22,860 bases of DNA from JBAXQQ01 sp037131695 (lineage in GTDB: Bacteria > Armatimonadota > Hebobacteria > CAIYQO01). Position 1 is the first letter of the stretch; each line of letters begins with the position of its first letter. Where the stretch lies: positions 1-22,860 of the forward strand of contig CAZWZF010000068.1 in assembly GCA_964638715.1 (NCBI GenBank), written 5' to 3'. The position numbers and the translations under genes were made by a program. The notes under the pieces were generated by a model. That model saw nothing but the letters and a program-made list of their open reading frames with translations, searched no databases and was not told where the DNA came from. Below are positions 6,947 through 16,335 of this stretch, piece by piece.

Positions 6947-7864
6947 ATGATGAAAGACATGAGAAATTTATTACAGACTAACCCTGATTTAGTACAGCGA
7001 ATTTTAATACATGCAATCCGTCATACCAGTGAATCAATCCGCGGACATGAGCGCGGACGCTGGGTGGTAAATTTATCTGGCGGCTTGGATAGTTCATTAT
7101 CAACTTTTCTTGCAGCAGAAGCTGTTGGAAAGGATAATGTTCTTGCTTTGCTGCTTCCATATAAATCATCTGCGTCATCAAGTGTGGATGATGCCATGAA
7201 AGTAGTAAACGCACTGGGAATCAAGTATAAAATTTTTGAAATAACTGACGCTGTTGAAGGTTTATATAAAGCTAAAGGAATACCAATTGATGAAGCTGAT
7301 GGCCGCGCTAAAGGAAATGTGATGGCGCGAATGCGCATGATTTTTGGCTATGAAGAATGTGAAAGATGGGGCGGGCTGCTATTGGGAACCAGCAATAAAA
7401 CCGAAGCACTTTTAGGATATTCAACTATTTGGGGAGATTCAGCCAGTGCGCTAAATTTAATTGCTGACCTGTATAAAACCCAGGTTCGCCAGCTTTCACG
7501 TTCAATTGGCGTACCACAGGTAATATTGGATAAAGCACCCAGTGCAGACCTTGAACCAAACCAAACCGATGAGAGCGACCTTGGATTCAGCTATTACTCA
7601 ATGGACAATGTATTGGTAAGATTTGTTGACCACAGCATGGCACCGGCTGAAATAAAAGCAGAACTATGGAAATCAATGGGTGATATCGGCACTGACTGGA
7701 ATGCGTGTGTTGATAAAATATGCGGTGTAAGCACTGATGAAGAAATGAGACCGGGACTTGTTGATATCATGCAGTATAAACGCCGGATGACTCCCATAGT
7801 TCCAAAGGTAAGCCGGGTAACAATAGAGACCGATTATCGTCCTCCAAAACAATGGGGCAGATAA
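6947..7864 (+). CDS. nadE: NAD(+) synthase (synthetase domain)
   Basis: 305 residues. NadE amidates nicotinic acid adenine dinucleotide to NAD with ATP. The PP-loop SGGLDSS (about residues 44-50) binds ATP pyrophosphate. Further family motifs are GNVMARMRMIFGYE, LLLGTSNKTEALLGYST with the following WGD, and PSADLEPNQTDESDLGFSY with its acidic loop. No amidase domain is present; that activity is supplied by the gene 7 nt upstream. GAGGG at 6938-6942 serves the ATG at 6947 or the adjacent ATG at 6950. The C-terminus KVSRVTIETDYRPPKQW resembles glutamine-dependent forms. Product secure; the exact first Met is uncertain by one codon. Confidence 0.94.
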   Translation: MMKDMRNLLQTNPDLVQRILIHAIRHTSESIRGHERGRWVVNLSGGLDSSLSTFLAAEAVGKDNVLALLLPYKSSASSSVDDAMKVVNALGIKYKIFEITDAVEGLYKAKGIPIDEADGRAKGNVMARMRMIFGYEECERWGGLLLGTSNKTEALLGYSTIWGDSASALNLIADLYKTQVRQLSRSIGVPQVILDKAPSADLEPNQTDESDLGFSYYSMDNVLVRFVDHSMAPAEIKAELWKSMGDIGTDWNACVDKICGVSTDEEMRPGLVDIMQYKRRMTPIVPKVSRVTIETDYRPPKQWGR

Positions 7865-7896
7865 CGTTTAATCAAATAATACCTTTTTGTTTTTTA

Positions 7897-7905
7897 TGGT
7901 ATAAT
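7897..7905 (+). promoter_or_regulatory. Extended -10 promoter of the nucleotidyltransferase gene
   Basis: TGGTATAAT is a perfect extended -10, with no convincing -35. Transcription would start about 7 nt later, giving a leader of about 50 nt that contains AAGGGG at 7944-7949, 12 nt before the ATG, a rather wide spacing. Confidence 0.6.
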
Positions 7906-7961
7906 AAATTTACCAATATTTGATAGAAAAGTCTTAATATAAAAAGGGGTAGTAACTATTT

Positions 7962-8921
7962 ATGCCAAAAGGTATGATGCTGGCAGCGGGACGCGGGACG
8001 CGATTAAAACCTTTAACAGATAATTTGCCAAAACCATTATTGCCGGTCGCAAATCGGCCGACAATGTGTTATGGGTTAAATGCATTGCGAAATAGCGGTA
8101 TTACTACTATTTGCAGTAATATTTCATACAAGTCGGATGATATAAAGACAGTAATTGGCAGTGGCTGCAGCCATGGTGTGGATATAAATTGGCTTATCGA
8201 AGATGAACCATCAGGAACAGCAGGCGGCTTTAAAAAGATGGAAGCTGTTTTATGCGATGATACTGTAATTGTAATTGCCGGCGATGCCATGTTGGACATT
8301 GACCTTAATGAACTGTTGAATTATCATCATATAAAAAAAAGTTTTGCAACCATTGGTACTCTTCCTGTAAATGATCCCTCGCAATATGGAGTAGTTAGAA
8401 CTGAAAACAATGGCAGGATAATTGATTTTCAGGAGAAACCTGCCCCTGGTACACAAATAAGCAAACAGGCAAATACCGGAATATATATTTTTGACCATGC
8501 TGTGTTTGATATGATCCCCTCTGACAGCTTTTTTGATTTTGCAATGCATCTTTTCCCGCAAATACTTCAGAAAAACTTGCCTTTTTACGCAATTCCTCTG
8601 CATGGTTATTGGACTGATATTGGAAATCCAGTTGATTACCTGCAGGCTAATATGGACTACCTTAAAGGCATGATTAACATAAAAGGTGAAGGAAAAGAAG
8701 TTGCGGGCAATTTAATAGGCGATAATTCTATAATTGAAGATGTATCAATTGTAGAGTGCGTGATAGGTTCAAATATAAATATAGCCGCAGGTTCATCCCT
8801 CACACATTCGGTAATTTGGGACAATACCGTTATAACGTCTCCGGTGACGGTCTCCGACGCTGTTGTTACACCGTTTGGCATATATCAGATTAACAGCAAA
8901 TCAGTTTTAAGTAATAGATAA
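7962..8921 (+). CDS. Sugar-phosphate nucleotidyltransferase (GlmU/ManC-like pyrophosphorylase)
   Basis: 319 residues, nucleotidyltransferase (NTP_transferase) family. The N-terminal signature LAAGRGTRLKPLTD (about 7-20) is followed by the sugar-phosphate-binding PKPLLPVANRP, then EDEPSGTAGG and the metal-site IAGDAMLDIDL. YWTDIGNPVDYL closes the catalytic domain. The C-terminal about 80 residues carry hexapeptide-like turns (GDNSIIEDVSIVECVIGSN, then AAGSSLTHSVIWDNTVI), a short left-handed beta-helix. Such enzymes activate glucose-1-P or mannose-1-P as NDP-sugars for envelope glycans. Which sugar and nucleotide are used cannot be decided. The gene stands alone behind its own promoter. Confidence 0.87.
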   Translation: MPKGMMLAAGRGTRLKPLTDNLPKPLLPVANRPTMCYGLNALRNSGITTICSNISYKSDDIKTVIGSGCSHGVDINWLIEDEPSGTAGGFKKMEAVLCDDTVIVIAGDAMLDIDLNELLNYHHIKKSFATIGTLPVNDPSQYGVVRTENNGRIIDFQEKPAPGTQISKQANTGIYIFDHAVFDMIPSDSFFDFAMHLFPQILQKNLPFYAIPLHGYWTDIGNPVDYLQANMDYLKGMINIKGEGKEVAGNLIGDNSIIEDVSIVECVIGSNINIAAGSSLTHSVIWDNTVITSPVTVSDAVVTPFGIYQINSKSVLSNR

Positions 8922-8979
8922 AACAAATAAACCTTCAGCAGGTCTAATCTTCTGTCAAAATATTATTTAAAGGTGATTT

Positions 8980-9735
8980 ATGAAAAGATTAATTTTATTG
9001 CTGCTGCTGGCAATGGCTGTTTTTACCACCGTAATTGCAGAACCTATCCGCATAGTTCCAATCGGTGATTCTATTACCCAGGGTGGCAGAAGCGGTCGTG
9101 AAGAATACACTTATCGATATTCGCTATTCTGTAAAATGAAAGATGCCGGCTATGATTTTGATTTCATCGGTTCGTTAAAATCTGGCTTAAATGCTGATTT
9201 TAAATGGCCGGATTACAAAGGACAGCCATTTGATACCGACCATGAAGGCCATTATGGCTGGAAAACAGCGGCTGTTCATGACAAGCTGCAAGGTTGGATT
9301 AATGATTATGCTGCCCCTGCCGATATTGCGTTAATTCATCTGGGAACAAACGACCAGGGTTCAAAAGATTTCAATAAAGATATTATTGAGCCAATGAAAG
9401 ATATGGTGAAGATGCTGCGGGAGAAAAATCCCCGGGTAGTGGTTATCTTTGCGCATTTAAATTTCAATGGCGGTAAAGCATTGGAAATCCGTCCTTTAGT
9501 CGCTAAAATGGCAGAGGAAATTACCACAAAAGAATCTCCGGTGTTGACAGTGAATATGTATGAAGGCTGGATTGAAGACCCACAAAAAGAAGGAACTGAT
9601 ACTTTTGACTGGGCACACCCAAATCCTCAAGGTCAAAAGAAAATGTCTAAGAAGTGGTTTGAAAAGATGAAACCTTTTTTAGATGATATAGCGAAAAGCA
9701 AGAAAAATAAAGATGAGAAAAAGGTTTTGCTATAA
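8980..9735 (+). CDS. Secreted SGNH/GDSL-family hydrolase, probable carbohydrate esterase
   Basis: 251 residues with a signal peptide (MKRLILLLLLAMAVFTTVIA, cleavage after residue 20). The SGNH blocks are present: PIGDSITQG (nucleophile Ser31), the Gly block in EGHYGWKTAAV, HLGTNDQ, and the Asp-His pair in DWAHPNPQGQ. The block arrangement (YRYSLFCKMKDAGYDFDFIGS, then DHEGHYGW) resembles the XynB-like/CE3 group that deacetylates plant polysaccharides. It acts outside the cytoplasm. AAAGGTGA at 8969-8976 is 3 nt before the ATG. The Lys-rich tail (AKSKKNKDEKK) is unusual. The enzyme class is secure; the substrate is inferred. Confidence 0.86.
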   Translation: MKRLILLLLLAMAVFTTVIAEPIRIVPIGDSITQGGRSGREEYTYRYSLFCKMKDAGYDFDFIGSLKSGLNADFKWPDYKGQPFDTDHEGHYGWKTAAVHDKLQGWINDYAAPADIALIHLGTNDQGSKDFNKDIIEPMKDMVKMLREKNPRVVVIFAHLNFNGGKALEIRPLVAKMAEEITTKESPVLTVNMYEGWIEDPQKEGTDTFDWAHPNPQGQKKMSKKWFEKMKPFLDDIAKSKKNKDEKKVLL

Positions 9736-9766
9736 ATACGGCACATATTAATAAAAGATAATTTAA

Positions 9767-9803
9767 AAAATCCCGGATTTTACAATAAAACTCCGGGATT
9801 TTC
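9767..9803 (+). terminator. Intrinsic terminator after the esterase gene
   Basis: AAAATCCCGGA (9767-9777) pairs with TCCGGGATTTT (9792-9802), an 11-bp stem with a 14-nt loop. The T stretch is short and part of the stem, so it is weaker than the rny terminator. Confidence 0.7.
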
Positions 9804-9822
9804 ATCATTTCAGTGAATTTAT

Positions 9823-9852
9823 GCGACATAATCTGCATAAATTTCGTATAAT
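9823..9852 (+). promoter_or_regulatory. Promoter of the FN3-repeat protein gene
   Basis: TATAAT at 9847-9852 with GCGACA at 9823-9828 (four of six -35 matches, 18-bp spacing). GGGGGCGA before the ATG at 9886 is the ribosome binding site. Confidence 0.5.
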
Positions 9853-9885
9853 AATGTATCGCAAATTTACATTTGGGGGCGAAAG

Positions 9886-12800
9886 ATGTCATCTATTAAC
9901 TTGAAATTATTTTATTTATTAATAATCATATTTTTATTCACTGCTATATCATTTTCCGCACCAGCAGGTACAGTAACCTTAAACTCGCCTGCTGATGGTA
10001 CAACAAATATTCAAACCCCGGTGTCAATGGTATGGACATCACCCACTAATACAGATTTTTATCTTTATACTATTCAAATCGCTACCGATGCATCATTTCA
10101 GGCACCGATTGTGAATGAAAATACAACAACAACGATATACTCGGTAAGTCGCAATTTAACTTCAAACACAAAGTATTTCTGGCGTGTTTTAGCGATGCAG
10201 AAAATAAATCTTAATTCACCAACAATCGCTTATTACATATCTAATCCATGGGTTTTTTATACTGGAAATATATCAACACTTGCACCAGTGAAATTACCTG
10301 CAGTACCAGTATTATTGGCACCTACAAACAATTTAACGAATGTACCACAAACTGCCAGGTTGACCTGGAAAACTGCTTTATATGCAACCTCATATTCAGT
10401 TCAAGTTTCAACTGATGCACGTTTTATAACATCAGCAATAAAAATAAGTACAGATAATATTTTGGATATTAATTATGATACTGGGTATATAAGCGGCACA
10501 TTAGAACCTGTATTAAAACCTGGTACGCGATATTTTTGGCGCGTCCGTTCGGCAAATTCAGGCGGCAACAGTGGGTGGTCGAATTATTATTCTTTTCTTA
10601 CTACTGCAACAATGCAGGTGATTCCACCACCTACATCTGTTAACCTGTTATCTCCAAATAATGGTGTAACATATAATACGGATAATACACAAAATATAAC
10701 CTTTGCTTGGGGTACTTCACCAAAAGCAACATCATATACCCTGCAAATATCATCTGATAATACTTTTACAACAATAAAGAAATCTGTTGTTACAACTTTA
10801 TCAAGCAACCTTATGGACATATCGGTTTTTGAAGCATCAAGATTATATTGGCGTGTATTATCTACTAATGCCAGTGGTAGTTCACTCTCAGTGACACGAA
10901 CATTTACTGTCATGCCCAGTTTCCTTATATCGCCGTTAAATAATTCAACAATCGAAAACGATGGCAATAGCTTGCAATTTACCTGGGATAGTGTTCATTA
11001 TGTGGATGATAGTAAATATGTGACAGCTACTTATATTTACGATTATGATTTAACTCTACAATATGCTGATAATCCTAATTTTACAAACATGGCAACGAAA
11101 ACTCTTTCAAATGGTGCAACATCCACAACAATAGTTAAAACAGCATTCAATCAAGGTATAACATATTACTGGCGATTAAAATTAGATTCAGATTCCTTAT
11201 ATATTGGTGCTGCAGGTAATAACCAGTTAAATACTGATCATAGTATTTCATACACCCCATATCGTTCATTTAAGATCATTCCAAAACCAGTAACCGCTGT
11301 TATTCCAACAGCACCAGTACTTGATAAACCTGCCAATAACACCGTTTTTTCTTTAGATACAACATTAAATGTTGATGCTCCTATAGCGTTAAACTGGTCA
11401 GTATACGAGCCTGGTGTAACGTATACTCTAAAAATTGCATCTGATAACGCATTTACGAATGTAGAAACATCGATTGATATTAATACATTGTCAACATCTA
11501 TTTCCAGAACGCTTTTACCTGTTGGCGATCATTATTGGCGCGTGACAGCTACTAATGTAAATGGTTCGTCGAAATCAGAAATACGTAAATTTACTATAAA
11601 GAAAGTTACTACTACAACTGCATTTAATGCATCAATAATAAATCTCAATTCTCCTGCTACTGGCAGCATTGTATCCGCTTCATCAGTTGTATTATCTTGG
11701 AAAGAAATAAATAATCCGACCATTTATGGCGACTTAAAATACAATGTGCAAATTTCTCAGAATATCAATATGACTACGCCAATTCTTGATACAAAAATAG
11801 CATCTCCACTAACTGGCGGATTAGTCGAATATGGGATAGGTTCTGACTTTGGGACAACAAAAGCTATACTACTTCCCTTGACAACATATTATTGGCGTGT
11901 AAACCTTAACGATGGATTAACAAGTGAAACTACAAACTGGTCAACAGTTTGGAGTTTCACTACAGAACAATCGAAAGTATTAACTGCTCCTAATGTTCCG
12001 TCGCTGGTATCACCCGCCAATACTGCTACCGGTGTGGGGTTAACTCCCACGTTTTACTGGAATGCAGTGGATAAAGCAGACTATTATCATTTCCAGTTAT
12101 CAACTTCAAATACATTTGCATCAATATTGTTAGATAAAGATCAAGTAACCAGTATCAGCATGGCATTGCCAACAGCGTTAAATTTAAATACAAATTATTA
12201 TTGGCGTGTGCAAGCAATTAATATCATTGGCATCAGCGCATATACTGTAGGTCAATTCACTACCCGTGATACACCTGAAGCGCCGACGTTATTAACTCCG
12301 GCAAATAATAGTACTACTGGATCTGATTTAGTGGTATTTTCATGGAACGCCATTAATGGTGTAATATCTTATAAATATGATTTATCTTCGGATAGTAATT
12401 TCGCTAATATTTTACTAACTCAAACTATTAATGCGCCGACAACAACTGCAACAATAACTAATGCAGATGTTTCTTTTGTGAGAGCGAACCGATATTATTG
12501 GCGGGTTTTTGGTCGAACTAATGCTGGAGTAGGGCAAGTGTCGCCAGTTTGGTCATTCACTGTTCAAACTGATTATTCGCCAGCTAACGCCGCAATTAAT
12601 ATACCAATTAAACCTGTACTTAGTTGGCCAATTCCTTCTGCGACAATAAATGTACAAATAAGTTATCAGCTTCAAATTGCAACATCTTATGGTTTTGATT
12701 ATGTGCTCTACAGCAAGACTGGTCTACCAGCAAACAGTTTAACGGTTGCTGCTGCTGATACTTCTGCAATTTTAAGTTATAACACTACATATTATTGGCG

Positions 12801-13515
12801 TGTAAAATCTGTAGTGAATGGTGTTGCTGGTGCATGGTCATTCCCATATAGATTTACTACAATTGCATCACCAATATCTGCACCTGGCACAGTAACATTA
12901 TTAACTCCTGCAGACAGTATTACAAATGTTAATGTTGATAATTCATTAGTATTAAACTGGAATGCAGGATTAAATGCCGCCAGTTATTCAATGCAGATGT
13001 CTACATCGGCTAATTTCTCTGCCATAGTGTTAAGCCAGACCGGAATAGCGACAACGTCGTATGCACTTACTACGGCACAATGTGGTTTATTATTCCCCAA
13101 TACTAATTATTACTGGAGAATACGCACTGAAAACTCCGCTGGCAGCAGTGCATGGTCGGCTTATTTTAAATTTACAACTAAACCGTTCTCTGTAGTAATT
13201 CTATCACGTCCAATTTTGACTTTACCTGCTGATAATTTCACCAGAACAACAGGAACAGTAGACTTTAGTTATGGACCGGTATATGGTGCAACACAATATA
13301 ATCTGGTGATAGCTACTTCACCAGACTTTAATATTAATTCAATAGTATCAGATACTACAACATCAGGAACGGCAAATTTATCTAAATCATATTCATTTAG
13401 CATCAAGAAAGCTTATTATTGGCGTGTGAAAGCTATTCGGGATTTAGATACAACTGATGGCATAATTGATGGTGAAAGCGAATTTTCTGTATATCGTAAA
13501 TTAATTATTCAATAA
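9886..13515 (+). CDS. Large secreted protein of 11 tandem fibronectin-III-like repeats
   Basis: 1209 residues. A signal peptide (about 1-24, LFYLLIIIFLFTAISFSA) leads straight into repeats. The F-strand motif Y-[YF]-W-R-[VIL] occurs 11 times with Trp near residues 99, 218, 322, 429, 551, 670, 773, 872, 971, 1077 and 1179, so one module is about 100-120 residues. Each begins with P-x-L-x-S/T-P-A/N-N and W-x-x-x-x-x-A-x-x-Y, then Q-I/L-S/A-x-D/S-x-x-F, and usually ends in W-S-x-x-x-x-F-T-T, as in FN3 domains. No catalytic domain, LPxTG, PEP-CTERM or type IX tail is visible; the protein ends in the last repeat. Composition is rich in Thr, Ser and Asn. It is probably an adhesin, matrix protein or binding scaffold. 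The function is unknown. Confidence 0.85.
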   Translation: MSSINLKLFYLLIIIFLFTAISFSAPAGTVTLNSPADGTTNIQTPVSMVWTSPTNTDFYLYTIQIATDASFQAPIVNENTTTTIYSVSRNLTSNTKYFWRVLAMQKINLNSPTIAYYISNPWVFYTGNISTLAPVKLPAVPVLLAPTNNLTNVPQTARLTWKTALYATSYSVQVSTDARFITSAIKISTDNILDINYDTGYISGTLEPVLKPGTRYFWRVRSANSGGNSGWSNYYSFLTTATMQVIPPPTSVNLLSPNNGVTYNTDNTQNITFAWGTSPKATSYTLQISSDNTFTTIKKSVVTTLSSNLMDISVFEASRLYWRVLSTNASGSSLSVTRTFTVMPSFLISPLNNSTIENDGNSLQFTWDSVHYVDDSKYVTATYIYDYDLTLQYADNPNFTNMATKTLSNGATSTTIVKTAFNQGITYYWRLKLDSDSLYIGAAGNNQLNTDHSISYTPYRSFKIIPKPVTAVIPTAPVLDKPANNTVFSLDTTLNVDAPIALNWSVYEPGVTYTLKIASDNAFTNVETSIDINTLSTSISRTLLPVGDHYWRVTATNVNGSSKSEIRKFTIKKVTTTTAFNASIINLNSPATGSIVSASSVVLSWKEINNPTIYGDLKYNVQISQNINMTTPILDTKIASPLTGGLVEYGIGSDFGTTKAILLPLTTYYWRVNLNDGLTSETTNWSTVWSFTTEQSKVLTAPNVPSLVSPANTATGVGLTPTFYWNAVDKADYYHFQLSTSNTFASILLDKDQVTSISMALPTALNLNTNYYWRVQAINIIGISAYTVGQFTTRDTPEAPTLLTPANNSTTGSDLVVFSWNAINGVISYKYDLSSDSNFANILLTQTINAPTTTATITNADVSFVRANRYYWRVFGRTNAGVGQVSPVWSFTVQTDYSPANAAINIPIKPVLSWPIPSATINVQISYQLQIATSYGFDYVLYSKTGLPANSLTVAAADTSAILSYNTTYYWRVKSVVNGVAGAWSFPYRFTTIASPISAPGTVTLLTPADSITNVNVDNSLVLNWNAGLNAASYSMQMSTSANFSAIVLSQTGIATTSYALTTAQCGLLFPNTNYYWRIRTENSAGSSAWSAYFKFTTKPFSVVILSRPILTLPADNFTRTTGTVDFSYGPVYGATQYNLVIATSPDFNINSIVSDTTTSGTANLSKSYSFSIKKAYYWRVKAIRDLDTTDGIIDGESEFSVYRKLIIQ

Positions 13516-13617
13516 ACCACCTTGCAGGTATTCACCGGAAGGCATGAATGTGATATTCTATGTCTGCCGCTGACAACGGATCGATAAAAATAAAGTTTAA
13601 ATTGGGAGAAATATAAA

Positions 13618-14601
13618 ATGACTGGTGACATCCAGGAATTAGAAGAAGTAAATCCGACTATCGCCGAAGGTGGTGTCGTAAATGAATCACGCAGCAATGA
13701 TTATGAAAAGCTGTGGCAGAATTTGTCGGATTTGAAAGAAAAGGGCGAGAAGATCAGCGTGCTGGTTATTGATGCCGGCAAAGGCGGTCTGGAAGTAAGC
13801 ATGGGCGTCCGTGCTTTCATCCCTCGTTCGCAAATTGCAACAAAAAATTTGAACAATTTAGAACGATATATTGGTCAAACTCTTGATGTAAAAATAACAG
13901 AAGTTAATCGCGAAGACGGCCGTGTTATTTTGAGCGAACGAATCGTTGCTGATGAATTAGCTAAGATTGAACGCGAAGAAACCCTGGCAAAATTAAAACC
14001 CGGACAAATTATCACCGGTAAAGTTGTACGGATTAAAGAGTTTGGCGCGTTTGTGAATATCGGCGGCGTTGATGGCTTGCTGCACATTGGCGATATGACA
14101 TGGGAACATATTGAAAAACCTGAAGAAGCTGTTAAGTTAGGCGATGAATTGGAATTAAAAGTTCTTAAAATTGAACAGAAAAAAGATGATTATCGCATTT
14201 CTCTCGGCCTAAAACAGATGACTGACGACCCTTGGATTATTGCCCGCAATGAATTTGGCGAAGGCGCATCCGTTGAAGTTGAAATTGTACGTTTGGCAAC
14301 ACTGGGTGCAATCGTAAGATTGATGAAAGGTGTTGAAGGGCTTATACCTAACGAAGAACTGTATGAGCATAGAAATGTTACCGAAGAAGATAGAGTTCAG
14401 GTTGGACAAAAGGTAACTGCTAAAATCACAGAATTCCGGGTGCGGGAACACAAACTAACCATGAGTGTTCGATCAGCCATACGGGATAGAGAACGCGGTC
14501 AGGTACGTGATTTTATGAAAGAACAGACAGCCGCAAATATGAAACCGACATTAGGCGACTTATTTGGCGACGTGTTTAACAAATTTAAAAAAGAAGAATA
14601 A
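13618..14601 (+). CDS. S1 RNA-binding domain protein (30S ribosomal protein S1 homologue)
   Basis: 327 residues with three S1 (OB-fold) domains. They lie at about 40-110 (ending VKITEVNREDGRVILSER), 125-200 (GKVVRIKEFGAFVNIGGVDG, then LLHIGDM), and 212-287 (GAIVRLMKGVEGLIPNEEL). The middle domain is the most canonical. The number of domains is lower than in E. coli S1 (six) and similar to short S1 proteins of Gram-positive and other lineages. It is expected to bind mRNA near the ribosome in initiation. The short acidic N-terminus and Lys-rich C-terminus are unremarkable. GGGAG at 13604-13608 is 9 nt before the ATG. Confidence 0.88.
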   Translation: MTGDIQELEEVNPTIAEGGVVNESRSNDYEKLWQNLSDLKEKGEKISVLVIDAGKGGLEVSMGVRAFIPRSQIATKNLNNLERYIGQTLDVKITEVNREDGRVILSERIVADELAKIEREETLAKLKPGQIITGKVVRIKEFGAFVNIGGVDGLLHIGDMTWEHIEKPEEAVKLGDELELKVLKIEQKKDDYRISLGLKQMTDDPWIIARNEFGEGASVEVEIVRLATLGAIVRLMKGVEGLIPNEELYEHRNVTEEDRVQVGQKVTAKITEFRVREHKLTMSVRSAIRDRERGQVRDFMKEQTAANMKPTLGDLFGDVFNKFKKEE

Positions 14602-14616
14602 ACAAATTGTTTTGAA

Positions 14617-14652
14617 CCCCCGGATGCATGCATTCCGGGGTATTTCTTTATA
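14617..14652 (+). terminator. Terminator-like hairpin after the S1 gene
   Basis: CCCCGGA (14618-14624) pairs with TCCGGGG (14634-14640) around a loop that can itself fold (ATGCAT). The downstream stretch TATTTCTTTATA is U-rich but interrupted, so termination may be partial. Confidence 0.6.
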
Positions 14653-14667
14653 AATCACCTCTTTTCG

Positions 14668-14676
14668 TGCTATAAT
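14668..14676 (+). promoter_or_regulatory. Extended -10 promoter of the lipoprotein/rnhA operon
   Basis: TGCTATAAT is a perfect extended -10. The -35 region is weak. The leader of about 24 nt holds GGGAG (14697-14701), 5 nt before the ATG at 14707. Confidence 0.6.
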
Positions 14677-14706
14677 CCAGCAGAACTATTTAATTTGGGA
14701 GCAGTT

Positions 14707-16335
14707 ATGAAACTGTCATTTGTTAACTATATAGTTGTAACGATAATTGCATTAACAATAATTGGATGCAGCGACGTTAAGCATAAATTATTGCCAACAG
14801 ATGTAGTTCAATTATCATCAACCAAAGACGGCGCAATATCAATGACAGGTGAAAGAGCTGCAGCAAATCAAGTAGCATTCAACATTCAGCAGCTTGATGA
14901 AACGGCTGCAGTGAAGCTATCCCCAATTCCTGCTGGACGCATATTTGTAACAGGTTTTAATACCAGCAATAATAATTCCCCGGTAAATTCCCCGATTACT
15001 GTAAATATTAAGTTACCATCTGCATTTACTCCGGGTGAGCAGCTGCCGGTTTATGTTTTAAACGCATTAAATTGGCAATCATATAAAAATCCTGCTGTAG
15101 TTTCATCAAGCGGTAAAGATGCAGTATTAACGGTAGATACTTTGCTGCCAATTATCATAGTTTCAAATTCTTTCAAAGTTGCACTGAACAAAGATTTCAG
15201 CCTGGCAAATGCTGCTGAAGTAACCATAGGCACCGGAGATTTCACCTGGACAGCAGGAAAAAATATCACGCCTTCAATGTCGATGGTAAAGAAAAGTGCT
15301 GTTGACTTTAATTCTTTAGCAACTGCGACAATTGGCGACTATACATCATCTCCTTCGGTTGTAGCAACTAATGATACATGGCTGATTCGCACAGTAAAAA
15401 GCAATGTTGGCTACGTTTATTACAAGGTTAAGTTTATATCAATTGGCGAGAGTGGCGCAGTATTCAACTATGCGAAATTGCAGGAAGTTGTTGGTCCGAA
15501 AGTATTAATTCAGCCAATTTTCGCCGCAGGTGGAAATCAAACTATTGCCTATGGGAAATTGATGAGCTGGTCTGATGACCCGCGGGAAATTACATATACC
15601 GGTGTTGATGGCAAAATATACAAAGTATCTCCGGTAGCTGGTAATGTTCCTGTATTAGCTTTGAATCAAAATGATCCTGCTATAGTTGGCGGTGCTGTAT
15701 GCCCCAACTTCATACCTGCTCAAGGTAATACTATTTGCTTCATGACCGGTGCATATATAACTGATACATATAAAAATAGCACTCTTTTCCACTTGATGAA
15801 AGTTTCTCCTTTAACACCAATACCAAATGCAATGCTCCTGCATCAATTAGATCCGACAATGGTAGGCTTACCTGCGGGTGATCTGCAATTGCCATCTCAA
15901 ATGAGCGTTTCGGCAAATGTAGAAAGAATGGTAGGATTTTGGACAACCGGAATTTACGCGGTTGATTTTGGCGGAAATGCAACGAATGCTGTGAAGTTAG
16001 GAACAATGGCTGAAATTAAATACATCTCCATGTCTCCGAACGGCATTAATATTGCCCTTAGTAAAGCTAATGGGAAAATTTATATGCGCAGTTTTTATGG
16101 TGCAGAAACTGTAGTAGGTGATGGCAATTGGCCATCATTCAATGCTGATGGTTCTAAATTAGGATATATGAATGGCGGAACTTATGTCATCAAGAACTTG
16201 CTGACAGGCGCTGTTAATAGTTATGAATTACCATTCGGAACGGTCTGGAGTGCACCTTCACTGGCACCATCAACCAACCATATTATTTTCCGCACATCCA
16301 ATGGCGGCATGTCGTTAGGATTACTGTTAGATTAA
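14707..16335 (+). CDS. Lipoprotein with C-terminal beta-propeller-like region, unknown function
   Basis: 542 residues. The signal peptide ends in a lipobox (LTIIGC, Cys21), so the protein is lipid-anchored in an envelope membrane. The first third (about 30-150) contains Ig-like beta-strand patterns (SPITVNIKLPSAFTPGEQL). The C-terminal third shows repeated blade-like strands (SMSPNGINIALSKANGKIYM, then WPSFNADGSKLGYMNGGTYV and PSLAPSTNHIIFRTSNGG) resembling TolB/WD40-type propeller repeats. No enzyme motif is recognised. I chose the ATG at 14707; a TTG at 14695 overlaps the GGGAG site. The stop TAA overlaps the rnhA ATG (TAATG), so the two are co-translated although their functions differ. 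Confidence 0.75.
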   Translation: MKLSFVNYIVVTIIALTIIGCSDVKHKLLPTDVVQLSSTKDGAISMTGERAAANQVAFNIQQLDETAAVKLSPIPAGRIFVTGFNTSNNNSPVNSPITVNIKLPSAFTPGEQLPVYVLNALNWQSYKNPAVVSSSGKDAVLTVDTLLPIIIVSNSFKVALNKDFSLANAAEVTIGTGDFTWTAGKNITPSMSMVKKSAVDFNSLATATIGDYTSSPSVVATNDTWLIRTVKSNVGYVYYKVKFISIGESGAVFNYAKLQEVVGPKVLIQPIFAAGGNQTIAYGKLMSWSDDPREITYTGVDGKIYKVSPVAGNVPVLALNQNDPAIVGGAVCPNFIPAQGNTICFMTGAYITDTYKNSTLFHLMKVSPLTPIPNAMLLHQLDPTMVGLPAGDLQLPSQMSVSANVERMVGFWTTGIYAVDFGGNATNAVKLGTMAEIKYISMSPNGINIALSKANGKIYMRSFYGAETVVGDGNWPSFNADGSKLGYMNGGTYVIKNLLTGAVNSYELPFGTVWSAPSLAPSTNHIIFRTSNGGMSLGLLLD

